Source: Spirodela intermedia (Eukaryota; Streptophyta; Magnoliopsida; Alismatales; Araceae). From it: a DNA stretch of 64,000 bases. Positions 28,501 to 41,100 of the stretch are shown piece by piece; the stretch's first letter is position 1, and every line of letters starts with the position of its first letter. The translations under genes and the position numbers were made by a program. The DNA is taken from positions 2,535,501 through 2,599,500 of the forward strand of contig LR746268.1 of NCBI GenBank assembly GCA_902729315.2. The letters are read 5' to 3'. The notes beneath the pieces are model-generated. The model searched no databases and was not told the origin of the DNA. It saw only the letters and a program-made list of their open reading frames with translations.

Positions 28501-30141
28501 CTTCTCCATGAGTTTGACTTTCCCCAATTAAGCATTGTAGTCATCTGCCATCTTGACCCAAACTAAGATTGGTAAAGTCAAATGAATTTTTCCTAGAATG
28601 GTCTGACTGAGATGTGATCACCAAGAAAATGGTCAACTCACACTCTGAAGCTTGGTTCAAAGGAAAAAGTTTGACCGTTGAAATTCATGATGCTGCTATG
28701 AGAGGGCCATGCCCCATGGAAAACAGAGCATAAGGTCCTCTCTTTGACGTTTCCCACCAGTAGCACTTGCCAAGGCCCAAGAAAAAGTCAACAAACTATC
28801 AAAGCCTATTCTATTAGAGGTAAGTCCACTGTTGGATGATCACAAAGTTTACACTCAGGAGTTGAATCGATGGTAATTATTATTTTCATTCACAAGATAA
28901 CATAAGGTCGCTATGAATCAGATGCTGTGACCTTAATTCCGGTGAAAATCTTTTATAATGTGATGTGGGTTGCCACTTGAAGCATACATATTACACATAT
29001 TTAAGATTAAACTGAATCGATCGTAATAATCCATGGAAAATTGCCCGCCCTGTGAATATGAAGACAGAAAGCCCATTTGAAAAGGCACAATTTTTAATTC
29101 ATATGTGCCATCCATGCTCACTTTGTTCTCGGTGTAACCTGAGGCGATGAAGAACTGCTTCACCTCCATGATCATCTCAACCAACATTTATAGCATTGAT
29201 TATCCCCGAAAAATCACATATTTAAGATGGTTCCTAGAATCTGAGCTGGCCCTCAGTCTCAACTGATCCATTCCTTGGAAACCATTTAAGTTCTCAGCAG
29301 AGAAATTTCAAGCATTAGTATTTGTTGTGTTGAGTCATTTCCTGGTTTTTTTTTTTTTTTTTTTCTTTCTCTGTTCCTGTGATTTCGTGGGAAGCAGGTC
29401 TCTTAGAACCGCATTATGTTTGCAAGAAATGGCATGAATTTATGAACAGCGTGAGTTTTGTATGGTTTTTAGTGATATTTTTCTGCTGAAACTATGCCGA
29501 ACATCATCGCTTGAAAGTGCAGTAAATATCCATGTTTCAGTAAGCAAACCAGATGGGTAGAGAGAGAAATTCATGTGTGATTCACAGGATTTCGATCGAT
29601 TTCTCACGCGGCTTCACGAGATTCATGGTGAGGGCGTGATTCGTTGACGGCGGTCCTGTTTGTGATTCCGCAGGGCACCTCGGACGAGGTGGTGAACTGG
29701 TCCCATGGGAAGCAGCTGTGGGAGCTCTGCAAGCAGAAGTACGACCCACTATGGCTCAAGGGCGGCCGTCACTGCGACCTTGAGCACTTCCCCGAGTACA
29801 TCCGGCACTTGAAGAAGTTCATAGCGGCGGTGGAGAAGTCCCCTCCCTTTCAGAGCTCGTGGAGGAGCGGTGGCGGCATTGAGCGCCCGCGGCACAGCGC
29901 GGACCTGTGCGAGGCGTCGCGGCGGAGCACCGACCGCCGGGAGAGGCCGAGGCCCAGCGTGGACCAGCCCAGAGAGAAGGAGCGCAGGGGCGGCGGCGTG
30001 GAGAAGCTGAAGCTGCCATTCGAACCAACGGAGAAGTCGCGGAGGAGCGTCGATTACCTGGAGAAGGGGAGGAAGAAGGCGGAGAAGCCGGAGAAGGCGA
30101 GGAAGAGCGTGGACCGGTTCAGCAGGATACGGACGGGGTGA
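25534..30141 (+). CDS. ABHD17-type alpha/beta hydrolase
   Basis: Five exons: 25534-25835, 27051-27087, 27175-27411, 27501-27548 and 29674-30141, all GT-AG, joining in frame to 363 residues. The order matches plant ABHD17-like (BEM46-related) proteins: oxyanion HGN at 75-77, nucleophile Ser147 in YGQSLGSG, Asp212 in GTSDEVV and His241 in KGGRHCDLE. Animal ABHD17 enzymes are depalmitoylases; the plant substrate is not established. MGGVTSS fits an N-myristoylation start (Gly2, Ser6), suggesting membrane attachment. The C-terminal ~100 residues are basic and unstructured with R-x-S-x-D repeats (RRSTD, RPSVD, RRSVD, RKSVD), a feature I recall in this plant subfamily. Intron 4 is 2.1 kb and carries a W-box cluster. 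Confidence 0.9.
27150..27172 (+). repeat. (CT)n forming a splice-acceptor pyrimidine tract
   Basis: A CT microsatellite runs directly into the AG at 27173-27174 that opens exon 3 of the ABHD17-like gene. The intron is only 87 nt. Confidence 0.85.
28514..28791. promoter_or_regulatory. W-box cluster inside ABHD17 intron 4
   Basis: Six full W-boxes (TTGACY or reverse complement) lie at about 28514, 28553, 28576, 28631, 28671 and 28786, plus one TTGACG core at 28744. Chance expectation for 278 bases is about 0.3. W-boxes bind WRKY factors in defence and stress responses. Confidence 0.5.
28933..29187 (-). other. Unexplained antisense ORF in ABHD17 intron 4
   Basis: An 84-residue frame starts with ATG and reads [20 protein letters not shown] and further as a plausible protein segment without low complexity. 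I do not recognise the family and see no convincing splice sites. It may be a fragment of a captured gene or chance. Confidence 0.2.
29343..29364 (+). repeat. Poly(T) run
   Basis: About 20 T in a row within ABHD17 intron 4, some 310 bases before the exon 5 acceptor. Confidence 0.9.
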
Positions 30142-31049
30142 GAAGGGAGGTCCTCTCCTCCCCTTCTGTGTAAAGTCCGCCGGGCGCTGACCGGCGGCGC
30201 CGCATGTTGCTGCCGCCGCCGCCGCCGCCGCCGCTGGGGAGAGGAGGAGGGGGCGGCGATGGGGATACTTGACGTCTGCGCATCGATCGATTTGTTCTCT
30301 CTGCGTCGTGTGTTACTTGGCGTAACGCTAATGGCTTGGAATCAAGGCAGGTGACGACGAACACGATGGAGGCTCCCTCTCTCCCTCTCTCTCTCTCTCG
30401 CTACCCCTCCTGGCTCGGTCTGTCTCTGATTTTGGCTACCTGCTCGCTTGGAGTGAAGGCGGGTGATGATGAAGAGGATGGACTCCCTCCTCTCTCTCTC
30501 TCCCCTCTCTCTCCCCTCTCTCTCCCTCACTCTCTGTACTCTACTCTCTCTTCTCTCTCTCCCTCACTCTCTGTACTCTACTCTCTCTCCCTCACTCTCT
30601 CGACTCTACTCTCTCTCTCTTTCTCTCGTGTGGGTTGCTTTCGAGGATAGGCAACGTTCATGCCCCCAGAGCGGTGGATATGGCCCACTCGACACTAATG
30701 GGCTTTCTGTTGAGCTATTGGACCCTCATTGCCCAATTCCTTTAGTATTTCAGTTTGATCCGGACACGTCATCTCTCTCTCTCTCTCTCTCTCCCTCTCT
30801 CTCTCTCTCTCTCAATTGCCGGACGCAACTGTCAACTTCTTCCTCTGTCGCCTTCTTTGCTCCGTCTTCGGGGATAGGGAATCCCAGCGAGCGAAGAGTC
30901 TCTCTGTTTTCCCGTCTCTCCTTGGATGAATGTCAGGAAGAAGGGGCAAAAGTAGATAAGACTTGATCGGGAACAGAAAGTTTCTCTCTTTCTCTCTCTC
31001 CTCTCTCTCTAGCTCGCTCGCTTGCTCTCGTTTGGGCCCTCAGTTTCGG
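30142..31049. other. ABHD17 3' flank and ATG16 upstream region
   Basis: Contains a (CCG)n run at 30207-30234 in what should be the 3' UTR of the hydrolase, and CT-rich tracts at 30376-30400, 30485-30628, 30773-30813 and 30983-31012. The two genes lie head-to-tail with under 1 kb between coding parts. Long Ser/Leu-rich frames here are microsatellite artefacts. Confidence 0.6.
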
Positions 31050-31136
31050 ATGAGGAATTCGAGCAAGGATTTAGCGGAGAAAAGGCAGGAAGCCATAACA
31101 TCTGCTTTCACGATTGGACTCTGCTTCTCTGCTTAA
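31050..31136 (+). promoter_or_regulatory. 28-codon uORF in the ATG16 leader
   Basis: An ATG at 31050 opens a frame of 28 codons ending TAA at 31134-31136, three bases before the inferred main ATG and in the same frame. It would be translated first by scanning ribosomes. That it lies in the mRNA is inferred from its position in the first exon. Confidence 0.45.
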
Positions 31137-31139
31137 CTT

Positions 31140-34100
31140 ATGTGAGACTCCCTCATTCTTCTGCGTATTCATATCTCTCGTATTCCTTTTCACTATTTTG
31201 GTTCTGCGATTTGATGATTTCGGAGGCCGATTATTCTCCCAATATTTTGTTACTTGTCGATTTGGATGATGAAGGCGGCGATTCTCGGTTGTTCAAATCT
31301 TCAGGTTGAAGAGAAGAGAAGATGAGGAAGAGGCCGGAAGGGCGGCGATAAAGCGCGCCATTAGGGATCTCCGGAAGCGGCATTTTCTCGAGGAAGGCGC
31401 TCATGCTTCGGCCATCCTCGCTCTCCAGAGGGGGCCCTTCGCCGCCCAGGTTCATCTCGCTTTTGCTTTTCTAGTGATTTCGATCCTCTTGAAGCCTCTT
31501 ACAGCCTGCCCATCACAAGAACTTGAACCCATTTGCTTCCTCATGCGACAAATGTTACGAATTCTGGTATTTATCAGATAGACGGTAGATTTTGATTGAA
31601 GCAATATAATTTTTTCTCTTGCCTAGGTTGCGATGTTGTAATACTTCTTAGTTCTCCAAGAGAAAATATTGAAGCGATAAAGGACTCCGTTTTCTGGAAG
31701 AAATTGTAGGGTTTTACATTGGCCTTTCCACGTCTGAAAATTTAGGAATTGGTGTTCCGTATGGGTGGGTGAATCCCTTTTGAGACATTTTGGGTGGTAA
31801 GAAGGTAGTCTCCCTTTTTAATACCTAGGCTGTATCCCTTACAGATGGATTCGCAAGGGTCAAGATTTGAGTCGGACTATTTAGGAATTATTGATCTGTG
31901 CTGTGATAATATCCAAGTGGCTGTGGAAATGACACACTGAGGAGGAAGCCCAATTGATAAAAATGCATCAGTGGGTGGGTGAATATGATCTGCTAATAGA
32001 TCAACCTGGTTCCCTCATTAGATCTCAGGACTGAAAACTCTCTGTACGATGATGAATTCCTTGCGAGAATTCTAGTTAAGGACATTACTGAAGAAGGTAT
32101 TTTAAGCAATCTCTTCTACATCTCTCTCTCCTTGTTCTTATATGATTTGTAAATCCTTGCAGGGTCTGGAATGGAAGGAAAAGGCAGAAAACCTTGAAGT
32201 TGAGTTGCAACAATGTTATAAAGCCCAATCACGACTCTCCGAGCAGCTTGTTGATGAAGTTTCAGAATGCAGAACATCAAAGGCCCTTCTCCTAGAAAAA
32301 TCAGCGGCAGTGATTAAATTGCAAAATGAGGTAGCTCAAACAAGGTTTGATCCGTGATGTCAGTTGCCCTCATAATATTTTTCTTCCTATCAAACCAAAT
32401 GTTGAATAAATTTCACTTACTGTATGGTTATACTACAGGGAAGAATGCTTGAAGTTAAAGGAGGCTCTAGATGAGAAATCAAGAGCTTTTGACATCGTCC
32501 TACGTGAGAATGAGGAACTTAGAGTAAAGCTCGAAGAGCAGATATTAAAATCTAGGAGCACTGAAGCTGAAAATAAGATGCTGATTGAACGAATGATGTT
32601 GGAGAAAATGAAAGATGCGGAAAAACTTAATGAGGTATCATGTTTTTCTGACACCTGAAACAAATTCAGTATTGGATAAAAAAAAATTATTTTGCAATGA
32701 ATATGTTGCCTTTATCTTTTCTTTTGCGAAAATAAACTTTAACCTTTTCATTTTTTTTCACTTTCATTCCATCATGAACTTATTTTATTGGAATATCTAA
32801 TGATCCCCTTATCACCTGTTAGTCCTGATCAACAACTTTTTTAGCTTAATGTCTCTTCAGTGAATAGAATTGCTCTTGAATTTTTAAATTTATACTTTCT
32901 TAACATGGAATGCTCTTAAATGCTCATATTTCTTTTCAAATGGGCATTTTTGATAGGGACTGATAAGATTACGAATTAAACTAGATTAGATCACAGAGTT
33001 CAAAAGGGAACCCTCAGGAGCTAACTGAAAAGGTTATGAAATGGACACTTGAACATCGCTTATCTTCTTTGTGGACAAATTAATTTTTTCTATGTTTTAT
33101 ATCTAATTATTTCAGTAGGATGAAAGTCGTCTCTATAGTCTCAGGTGTCTATAGTCATGGCAATTAATTAGCCCATCATTTTGCCCTAACCCTGTGATTT
33201 AAAACCAACAATGGGCTTCTGGTGAGCTTTCCATACTTTCCATTTCATCCATCCGTCTCTTCATTTTTAATTATTGGTCAAGTGATTAATACTTTTCTGA
33301 TCCAGAACATTTCCTCTTGCAATCTATAATCCTCGCAGTTTCTAATTCATTTAAGGTCATGTCTGTTTTGCATTTGTGACAAAGGTTGCCATAACCTCTC
33401 ATCGCTGGGTAATTTAGGTTCCGGAGAGTAAAAATGTGATTCTCATATGATATCATCAATTGTGTGAAGAAGCTCAAGAAATGCAGCATTGACTATTTGT
33501 CTTCGCACAAGGAGAAGAACCAAAGTTCCATAAAAAGTTGACGATCAATCTCATGGAGTACAAAAAGTTAAATTTCGTAGTTATTCTGTTCACTTTCTTG
33601 GAGCATAATGGAATATTAAGATTTTTATTCGTTAATAAGTAGTCCAGATTTTTGTCTGCATTAATGTCTCATACCTTATTATACTGATTATTAATGAAAA
33701 TAACGTAATGCATAGACTTATTGCGGCTACTCATGGACCATAGTTTCCCTTCACATCACTTTGTCCAATCGTGTATTCTTTTTAGTAGAACTGGAAGCTG
33801 TATAGACTGTGATCCTTAGATGACGTTGGAATGTGTATTTCAGGGTTCATTTCTCTAAACGTGTGCAGCATTATACTGCGCGAAACGAATAATTGACTTT
33901 CGTATTTATTCGTTTGATGATTATACATAAATACAAATATACAAACTTTCGTAGTTATATAAAATGCGTAAAATGATCTCAACGCTCTCATTATATTTCA
34001 AATAATGTTTACTATGATCTGATATCGGTGTTTGATATTTTCATGCAAAATGTTGCATTCTGATTAAGAATTTTGGACGCTTTTGAGCTGATTGAGTTTT

Positions 34101-35639
34101 TATCAGTCAGAGGAATATAATGAGAAGCTGTATGATAACTCTGTTTAATTATTGGCTAAAGTCCCATCTTGATATCATTTTCATATTAACCTTAAGGAGG
34201 TACAACTGAAAGTTTGAATCTCAAGCATGCTCATTCAGGGAGAGTCGTCATACATGCAATGAAATCAGCAGCCCAGTCTCTTATGAACTGTTTGATTGTC
34301 GGAAGATATGTAATGATTCGTCAACTTTCAAGTTCTTCATTGGACTACATGTAATGAATTATTTAGATATGGTTGTCTCTCCGGGTTCCATTTTCATACG
34401 AGTTTGACTGAAACTTTTTAGCATCACAGATTCTTCTTATGCACTTACATATCTTGCTGGTCAACGTTACAAATAAATTCTTTTTTGGCCATCTCCACTA
34501 GCCGTTTCTACAGGAGAGAAAGTCAAACGACTGGAAGTGTAGAAGAAAACTACTGCTTAACATATTGGGGGCAATACAGAAATCCTTCTTATATGCTGCT
34601 GTGATGGTTTCAGATCAACGCCATGTACCAAGACTTGATGGACCAGCTCAAGGTCAGCAGCATAGGGCAGCTAGCAAGGCAGCAGGTGGACGGCGTGGTC
34701 CGTAGGACTGAACTGGGGCTCGACTACCACGCAGAGTCAACCATTCCATCACTGTGCCGGCACGTAATCCACGCCCACGACGGCGGGTGTGGTTCCATAG
34801 CCTTTCAGAGCAACTCCACCAAACTGGTCAGCGGCGGGCAGGATCAGAAGATCAAAGTGTGGGACTCCACCACAGGGCTCCTGGCCACCACCCTCCATGG
34901 CTGCGTGGGCTCCGTGCTGGACTTGACCATCACCCACGACAATCGGCTTGTTGTCGCAGCGTGCAGCTCAAACAATCTCTACGCACTGGAACCGGCCTCG
35001 GGTAGGGCCCGGCACACGCTGTCGGGCCACAGAGACAAGGTCTGCAGCGTAGACGCTCCCAAGGTACCGAGCCGGCATGTGGCAAGTGCAGCCTACGACC
35101 ACACCATCAAACTCTGGGACTTGGGCACGGGCTTCTGCATCAACACCATCATGTCTAACAGCAACTGCAACGCGCTCTGCTATGCCGCCGACGGGCTGAC
35201 ACTCTGCTCGGGCCACCTCGACGGCAATCTTCGGCTGTGGGACGGCCGATCGGGGAAGTTCATCAACGAGGTGGTCGGCCATTCCAACGCCATCACTTCC
35301 ATCTGCCTATCCAGGAGTGGGAATACTGTGCTCACCAGTGGGAGGGACAACATGCACAACATATACGATCTGCGGTCTCTGGAGGTCTGTGAGACATTCA
35401 AGGTCAGTGGGAATCAGCTGGCCTCAAACTGGAGCAGGTCTTGCATCAGTGCAGACGACAGCTACGTGGCGGTGGGATCGGCCGACGGGGCCGTACACAT
35501 CTGGTCGAGGTTGAAGAAGGGCCTTGTGGCGACTCTAAGGGGCCACGCTGCCCCTGTCCTCTCCTGCTCTTGGAACGGGATGGGGGAGCCGCTGGCCTCC
35601 GCGGACAAGACCGGAACCGTCTGCATATGGTCTCCATGA
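31140..35639 (+). CDS. ATG16: Autophagy protein ATG16
   Basis: Coding exons 31140-31141, 31305-31449, 32163-32344, 32439-32634 and 34614-35639 join in frame to 516 residues (Arabidopsis ATG16 is about 509). Residues ~12-40 (IKRAIRDLRKRHFLEEGAHA) match the ATG5-binding segment, ~50-180 form the coiled-coil dimer region (WKEKAENLEVELQQCYKAQS), and the rest is a seven-blade WD40 domain (HAHDGGCGSI, DHTIKLWDLG, LTSGRDN). ATG16 with ATG12-ATG5 directs ATG8 lipidation at the phagophore. The start is inferred: exon 2 has no in-frame ATG, but splicing AT|GTGAGA to TTCAG|G makes ATG TTG AAG, giving Met-Leu as in Arabidopsis. The WD40 domain is one GC-rich exon, unlike the AT-rich coiled-coil exons. 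Confidence 0.9.
32635..34613 (+). other. ATG16 intron 4 (1979 nt)
   Basis: AT-rich, GTATCA donor and TTTCAG acceptor. No embedded gene or recognisable transposon was found. Confidence 0.8.
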
Positions 35640-36170
35640 GGACGACGATCGCTTCTCCTCTGAACAATTATTCTTTCTTCTTCCGGCGGGCGCTGTCAGG
35701 TCTCTGGGTTTGTCTGTGCGAAGCGACTCTTCTCCCCCTGCTTGCGTTGTATTCGTTGTTCTTCACGGGCTTTGGGATCTTCTTCTCTCCTTGATTGGAA
35801 ATCACAAGAGCAGGACTGTCTGTAAAATCATCGTTTTTTCAAATATGGGCATTATTATTAAAAAACATCGTTTTCTTCTCAGTAAGAACATGGGTAAGAA
35901 CAGGGCCGCTCATTGCTTCTCTCGCTCTTCTCGATCGGATATCATTGCAGACATGAAACGAATGATTGAATGATATCTGGCGACTTTGGGCATCTTCTAA
36001 CCTTCATCGTCTCTGCATCCAATGCGGTACGAGCTGGGACTTTTTATTTATAGTCAAGCTTCCTGACATGCAGCTCCTCTGAACAAGAGAGGACCTTCAC
36101 CCTCCTCAGCTCCTCTGACACTTGTGATCCTACCTTGATCAATGAAATTCAGGATGATTGCATTTTATTA

Positions 36171-36208
<38 letters not shown>

Positions 36209-36395
36209 GCGTGTTGATCGAATGCAGCCAAGTTGTTTTTATGGATTTGGTCAACGTTTGCCTTGAGCAGAATACCATTGAAAATGTCTGACTTGGCTTG
36301 TACCCCAAGCGAGACATGTAGTAGTACATGACATTGATCAATATTATGTCGTTAGATTCATAATTATTCTTCTGGCCTGATCTTCTAGGTTTCCT
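35640..36395. other. Convergent spacer between ATG16 and the KDEL protease
   Basis: Both 3' UTRs must lie here. A (TTA)n/(ATT)n microsatellite occupies about 36163-36205. Confidence 0.7.
36163..36205. repeat. (ATT)n microsatellite
   Basis: About twelve ATT units ending in ATATATG. Confidence 0.9.
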
Positions 36396-37662
<1,267 letters not shown>

Positions 37663-37708
37663 CCTGCAAAAGGAGTGAATTCACCGCTGCAGGGGCTTGG
37701 CCTAGCTC

Positions 37709-37714
37709 TTTATA
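37709..37714 (-). promoter_or_regulatory. TATA box of the KDEL protease
   Basis: TATAAA on the minus strand, 47 bases upstream of the ATG, implying a leader of roughly 20 bases. Confidence 0.6.
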
Positions 37715-37897
37715 GTGCTCTAATGGGAAGCGAGCTTTCTTGCGGGCTTCGCCCTCTAGCTCCTGGATGACAACGGCGAGGCGAACTAGAGAAGAGTCCG
37801 ATGAAGAGAAGAGAAACACTTTCTCTTCTTCTTGCTTGCTTCTTCATTCTCTATCCCTTCTACTGCACGTAACCAAAGGTTGCATGAACAATGTGGT

Positions 37898-37901
<4 letters not shown>

Positions 37902-37938
<37 letters not shown>
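37902..37938. repeat. (GA)n tract upstream of the KDEL protease
   Basis: About 18 GA units followed by a G run, some 240 bases upstream of the protease start. Confidence 0.9.
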
Positions 37939-37945
<7 letters not shown>

Positions 37946-38149
37946 CGGGTGGCTCGGATGGATGAGGAAGGCGTGGGCTTTAACCGGTTTCCCTGATGAC
38001 CTTTCGAGGGTTTGGTCTGGTTCTGATTGGCTGGAGAGGGGGGGAAGAAGGCATGCATGGATTGAAACCGTCAGTCTGTCGTTTCTGAGAACAAACACGA
38101 CCCCAGAGTGGGGACTCATAAGGTTTATTTGCACAGAATTACCTTGAAT

Positions 38150-41100
38150 ATCCTGCATATGACACAAATACTCCGACTCCTGCTGTGGCTCGATCAAATC
38201 ACCGTTGTAGCCATACGAGAAAAATACTAGCTTCTTTCGTGTTATTTTGCAATAAAACCAAGTTTCAACCATATGACAAAAAAATATCTCGCTTAGTTCA
38301 TATTGTGCGATTGTAGCATGATCTCACACATTTACACAAGTTATAGATAATTCAAACCCCTCTCTCAAAATAGTTGGTTCCACATAGAAACGCATGCTAG
38401 AAGCTCCTAATCATCTTGCTTGTCTCTTGGATTTTTTCTATGTTCTATGAAAAAATTAATCCAATGTATATGGATTATTCAATTACAAGTATATGCTAGT
38501 TAATACATGAAGGTAGATTAAAAGGTGCACTCTTTGCCCATTTTTAAACCTCTTGGGCATGGTTGGATTACTAATGACTATATTTTAAATGTACTTCTTA
38601 TAGTCATTAAGATCTGTAAAGTACTTGAGCTAGACAAGGATGAGAAAATCTTGCTTCAGTGTTGGAGCACAAATAATTTAAAAATTGAGAAACTTGATAT
38701 TCTCATCTAATTTCTCTCCTACTTGAATGTAAATGAAGGGGGAAGTCTCTTCGGGGTCTTATTTATTAATAATTACACAAAGAGAGAGATAGAGATAGAG
38801 AGAAAGATGGGTCTAATGAAACCAAAACGTGTTGAATTTCAAGCTGCACTTAAAATCAAGAAGTGGGGTTGAATTGATTGTTATCTAATCTTTGACTTCT
38901 GTCAACTACTTCTAAGATCCTTGATCTTCTCTTTCAAATCATAAATCTTATGATGGTCTTAGATCTAAAAGTAAAATACAGTAGTTTTTTGAAGTGATTG
39001 ATCATTGAACTTATGTCCACTCTCTAAGAACAATTCTTATTATTGGGTTCCACTAATCTAATTATCCATCAACCACATATAAATTTTTCTTGAACTTCTC
39101 ATCTATATTAATAATTTTAGGCTGTCTATATTTGATGAAAGGTAAGCTTCTTTGAGTGATAAATCAATATTTAATCATAAATTTAATCACATTAAAATTA
39201 TGAGCGATTTCACTGTAAGTTATTATGAAAGAATGCATTAACTTGGAATGTGTCCAAAATTTTAATAAACAAGATGATGATATAGACTATATTCCTATCA
39301 TACTCTTCACATATGGATGTGGCTGAATATAGAAAACACTATTGCTTTGATCTAGTCTAGGAAGATCTTGTGTAGCTTCAGTTTCATTCTTCAATATTTT
39401 CACTTTTTGTTTGACCAACAAGGAAATATATAATTTTATAAAAAAATATAAATAAGACTATCAAGAAGCTTAGATGGGTCAGAGGTGATTGTTAACGACT
39501 TCTGCCATTAGAGACATGTTGAACTTATAAGGAAATCTCATTCAAAAACCTTTCCTATTTTTCACCCTCTCTCAAGAAGGAAATTTCAAAATTAGTTTCT
39601 AAGAAGATGCACGTTTAATATGCCAAAACATTTACCTACCATTTCAACTATGTATACCCAAATGTTGTGATGCATCTACTATATAATTATACAAATTTAC
39701 TTATATACCACTTCAGCGTTCAATACTTCCATTTTCTATGATAAATGTTGAGATATTGTGCTGAAACTTTTTGTTCCACAAGGTACTTAACATGTACTTA
39801 ATTATTGTATTTGATATACTAAGCTATTTATATACTGCCCTTATGTTCAAACTTAATTTCTCTAGTATAAATATCATATACTAGGATATTGCACTTCAGC
39901 AAATAGCTTATTTCACAAGGAAATTCTCATGTATTAAAATATTTTATGTAATATGCTAGGTCGTGTATGTATCATTAATAAGTTCAACATGTGTTCTATA
40001 ACATAATACTATGTACTTAAATACTAATTTGATATTCTCCATTTGTTCATGACATAATTTATAATGACACTTGACATACATATTCTATGACATAACTTCT
40101 CATACTTCGAAAATGAACTAATATATATTGATATTCCACAACTTGCATCAACATACAATAATATGATACTTGATGTATTATACAACTTATTATATGCTAA
40201 AATATAAATTTTAATATAGTCTCCTATTACGCCACATAATTTTTCATGTATTAAATATACTCCACAATTACATGCGTTTAAACATACTAAAATATGATGC
40301 TTGATACATTGCAAAATTCCACCATATACACATCATGTGGAACTATTCACATACCACTTTTCTCTACCTGAGTACATCTTACCCTACATGTTTTTAATCA
40401 AATCATAAATTTGTGTGGGACTCTTCCATATGGTAGTCGCTACTTGTGCAATAAGTACACTACTGATAAAATAACATGAACAAACCTTTCATCAAGTTTC
40501 CAACTTATTCAATGTTTTAAGATTCAACTCCACAAAGGGGAGGGGTAGAGAGAGAGAGTCCATACAGCATTTATCAATTTTTTACGATTTCATTTCTTCA
40601 CACAAATCTTTGATTCTTAAGAACATCATTCTCAATCTCAAGTTTCAAGAATTAAATTATGTTTTGAGAGAGCTAATTGTTAAATATTTTTTTCTTTTGA
40701 AATTTATGATAGTCAACTTGGTTCTTTTAGTACTCATGGATGTGTTGTACAATCCTTACAACATATATCAAGATATGCAATAGAAAATCATTTAATAGTA
40801 TAGTTTCATAACATATGTAAGAGTCACACATCAAGTCGTGCAAATTCTAATTTATGTTGGTTTTTCAACTAAGTCATTATTTTCACAAATTTAGTATGTT
40901 TCATGCACTTTTTATGATTTGGGGCATTTTCATGTTATTTATTTTATGGTTTTGTTGAACATGACTAGTAAAATCAATAAATTCATTGATTAAAATATCA
41001 AAATTCATGTCATCCTCTCAGTAATCAAGCATCTAACAAAAAGTGCCTAATCTTTGATGTAACATTTGCCTATTAATACTTGAGATCTCATTTACACTAA

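Noticed and set aside
30336-30966. Overlapping Leu/Ser-rich frames upstream of ATG16
   Set aside because: CT-repeat artefacts in a promoter/leader region.
31213-31309. ATG-initiated frame MISEADYSPN just before the ATG16 exon
   Set aside because: It runs into a stop exactly at the exon boundary and is out of frame with ATG16; it is intron sequence.
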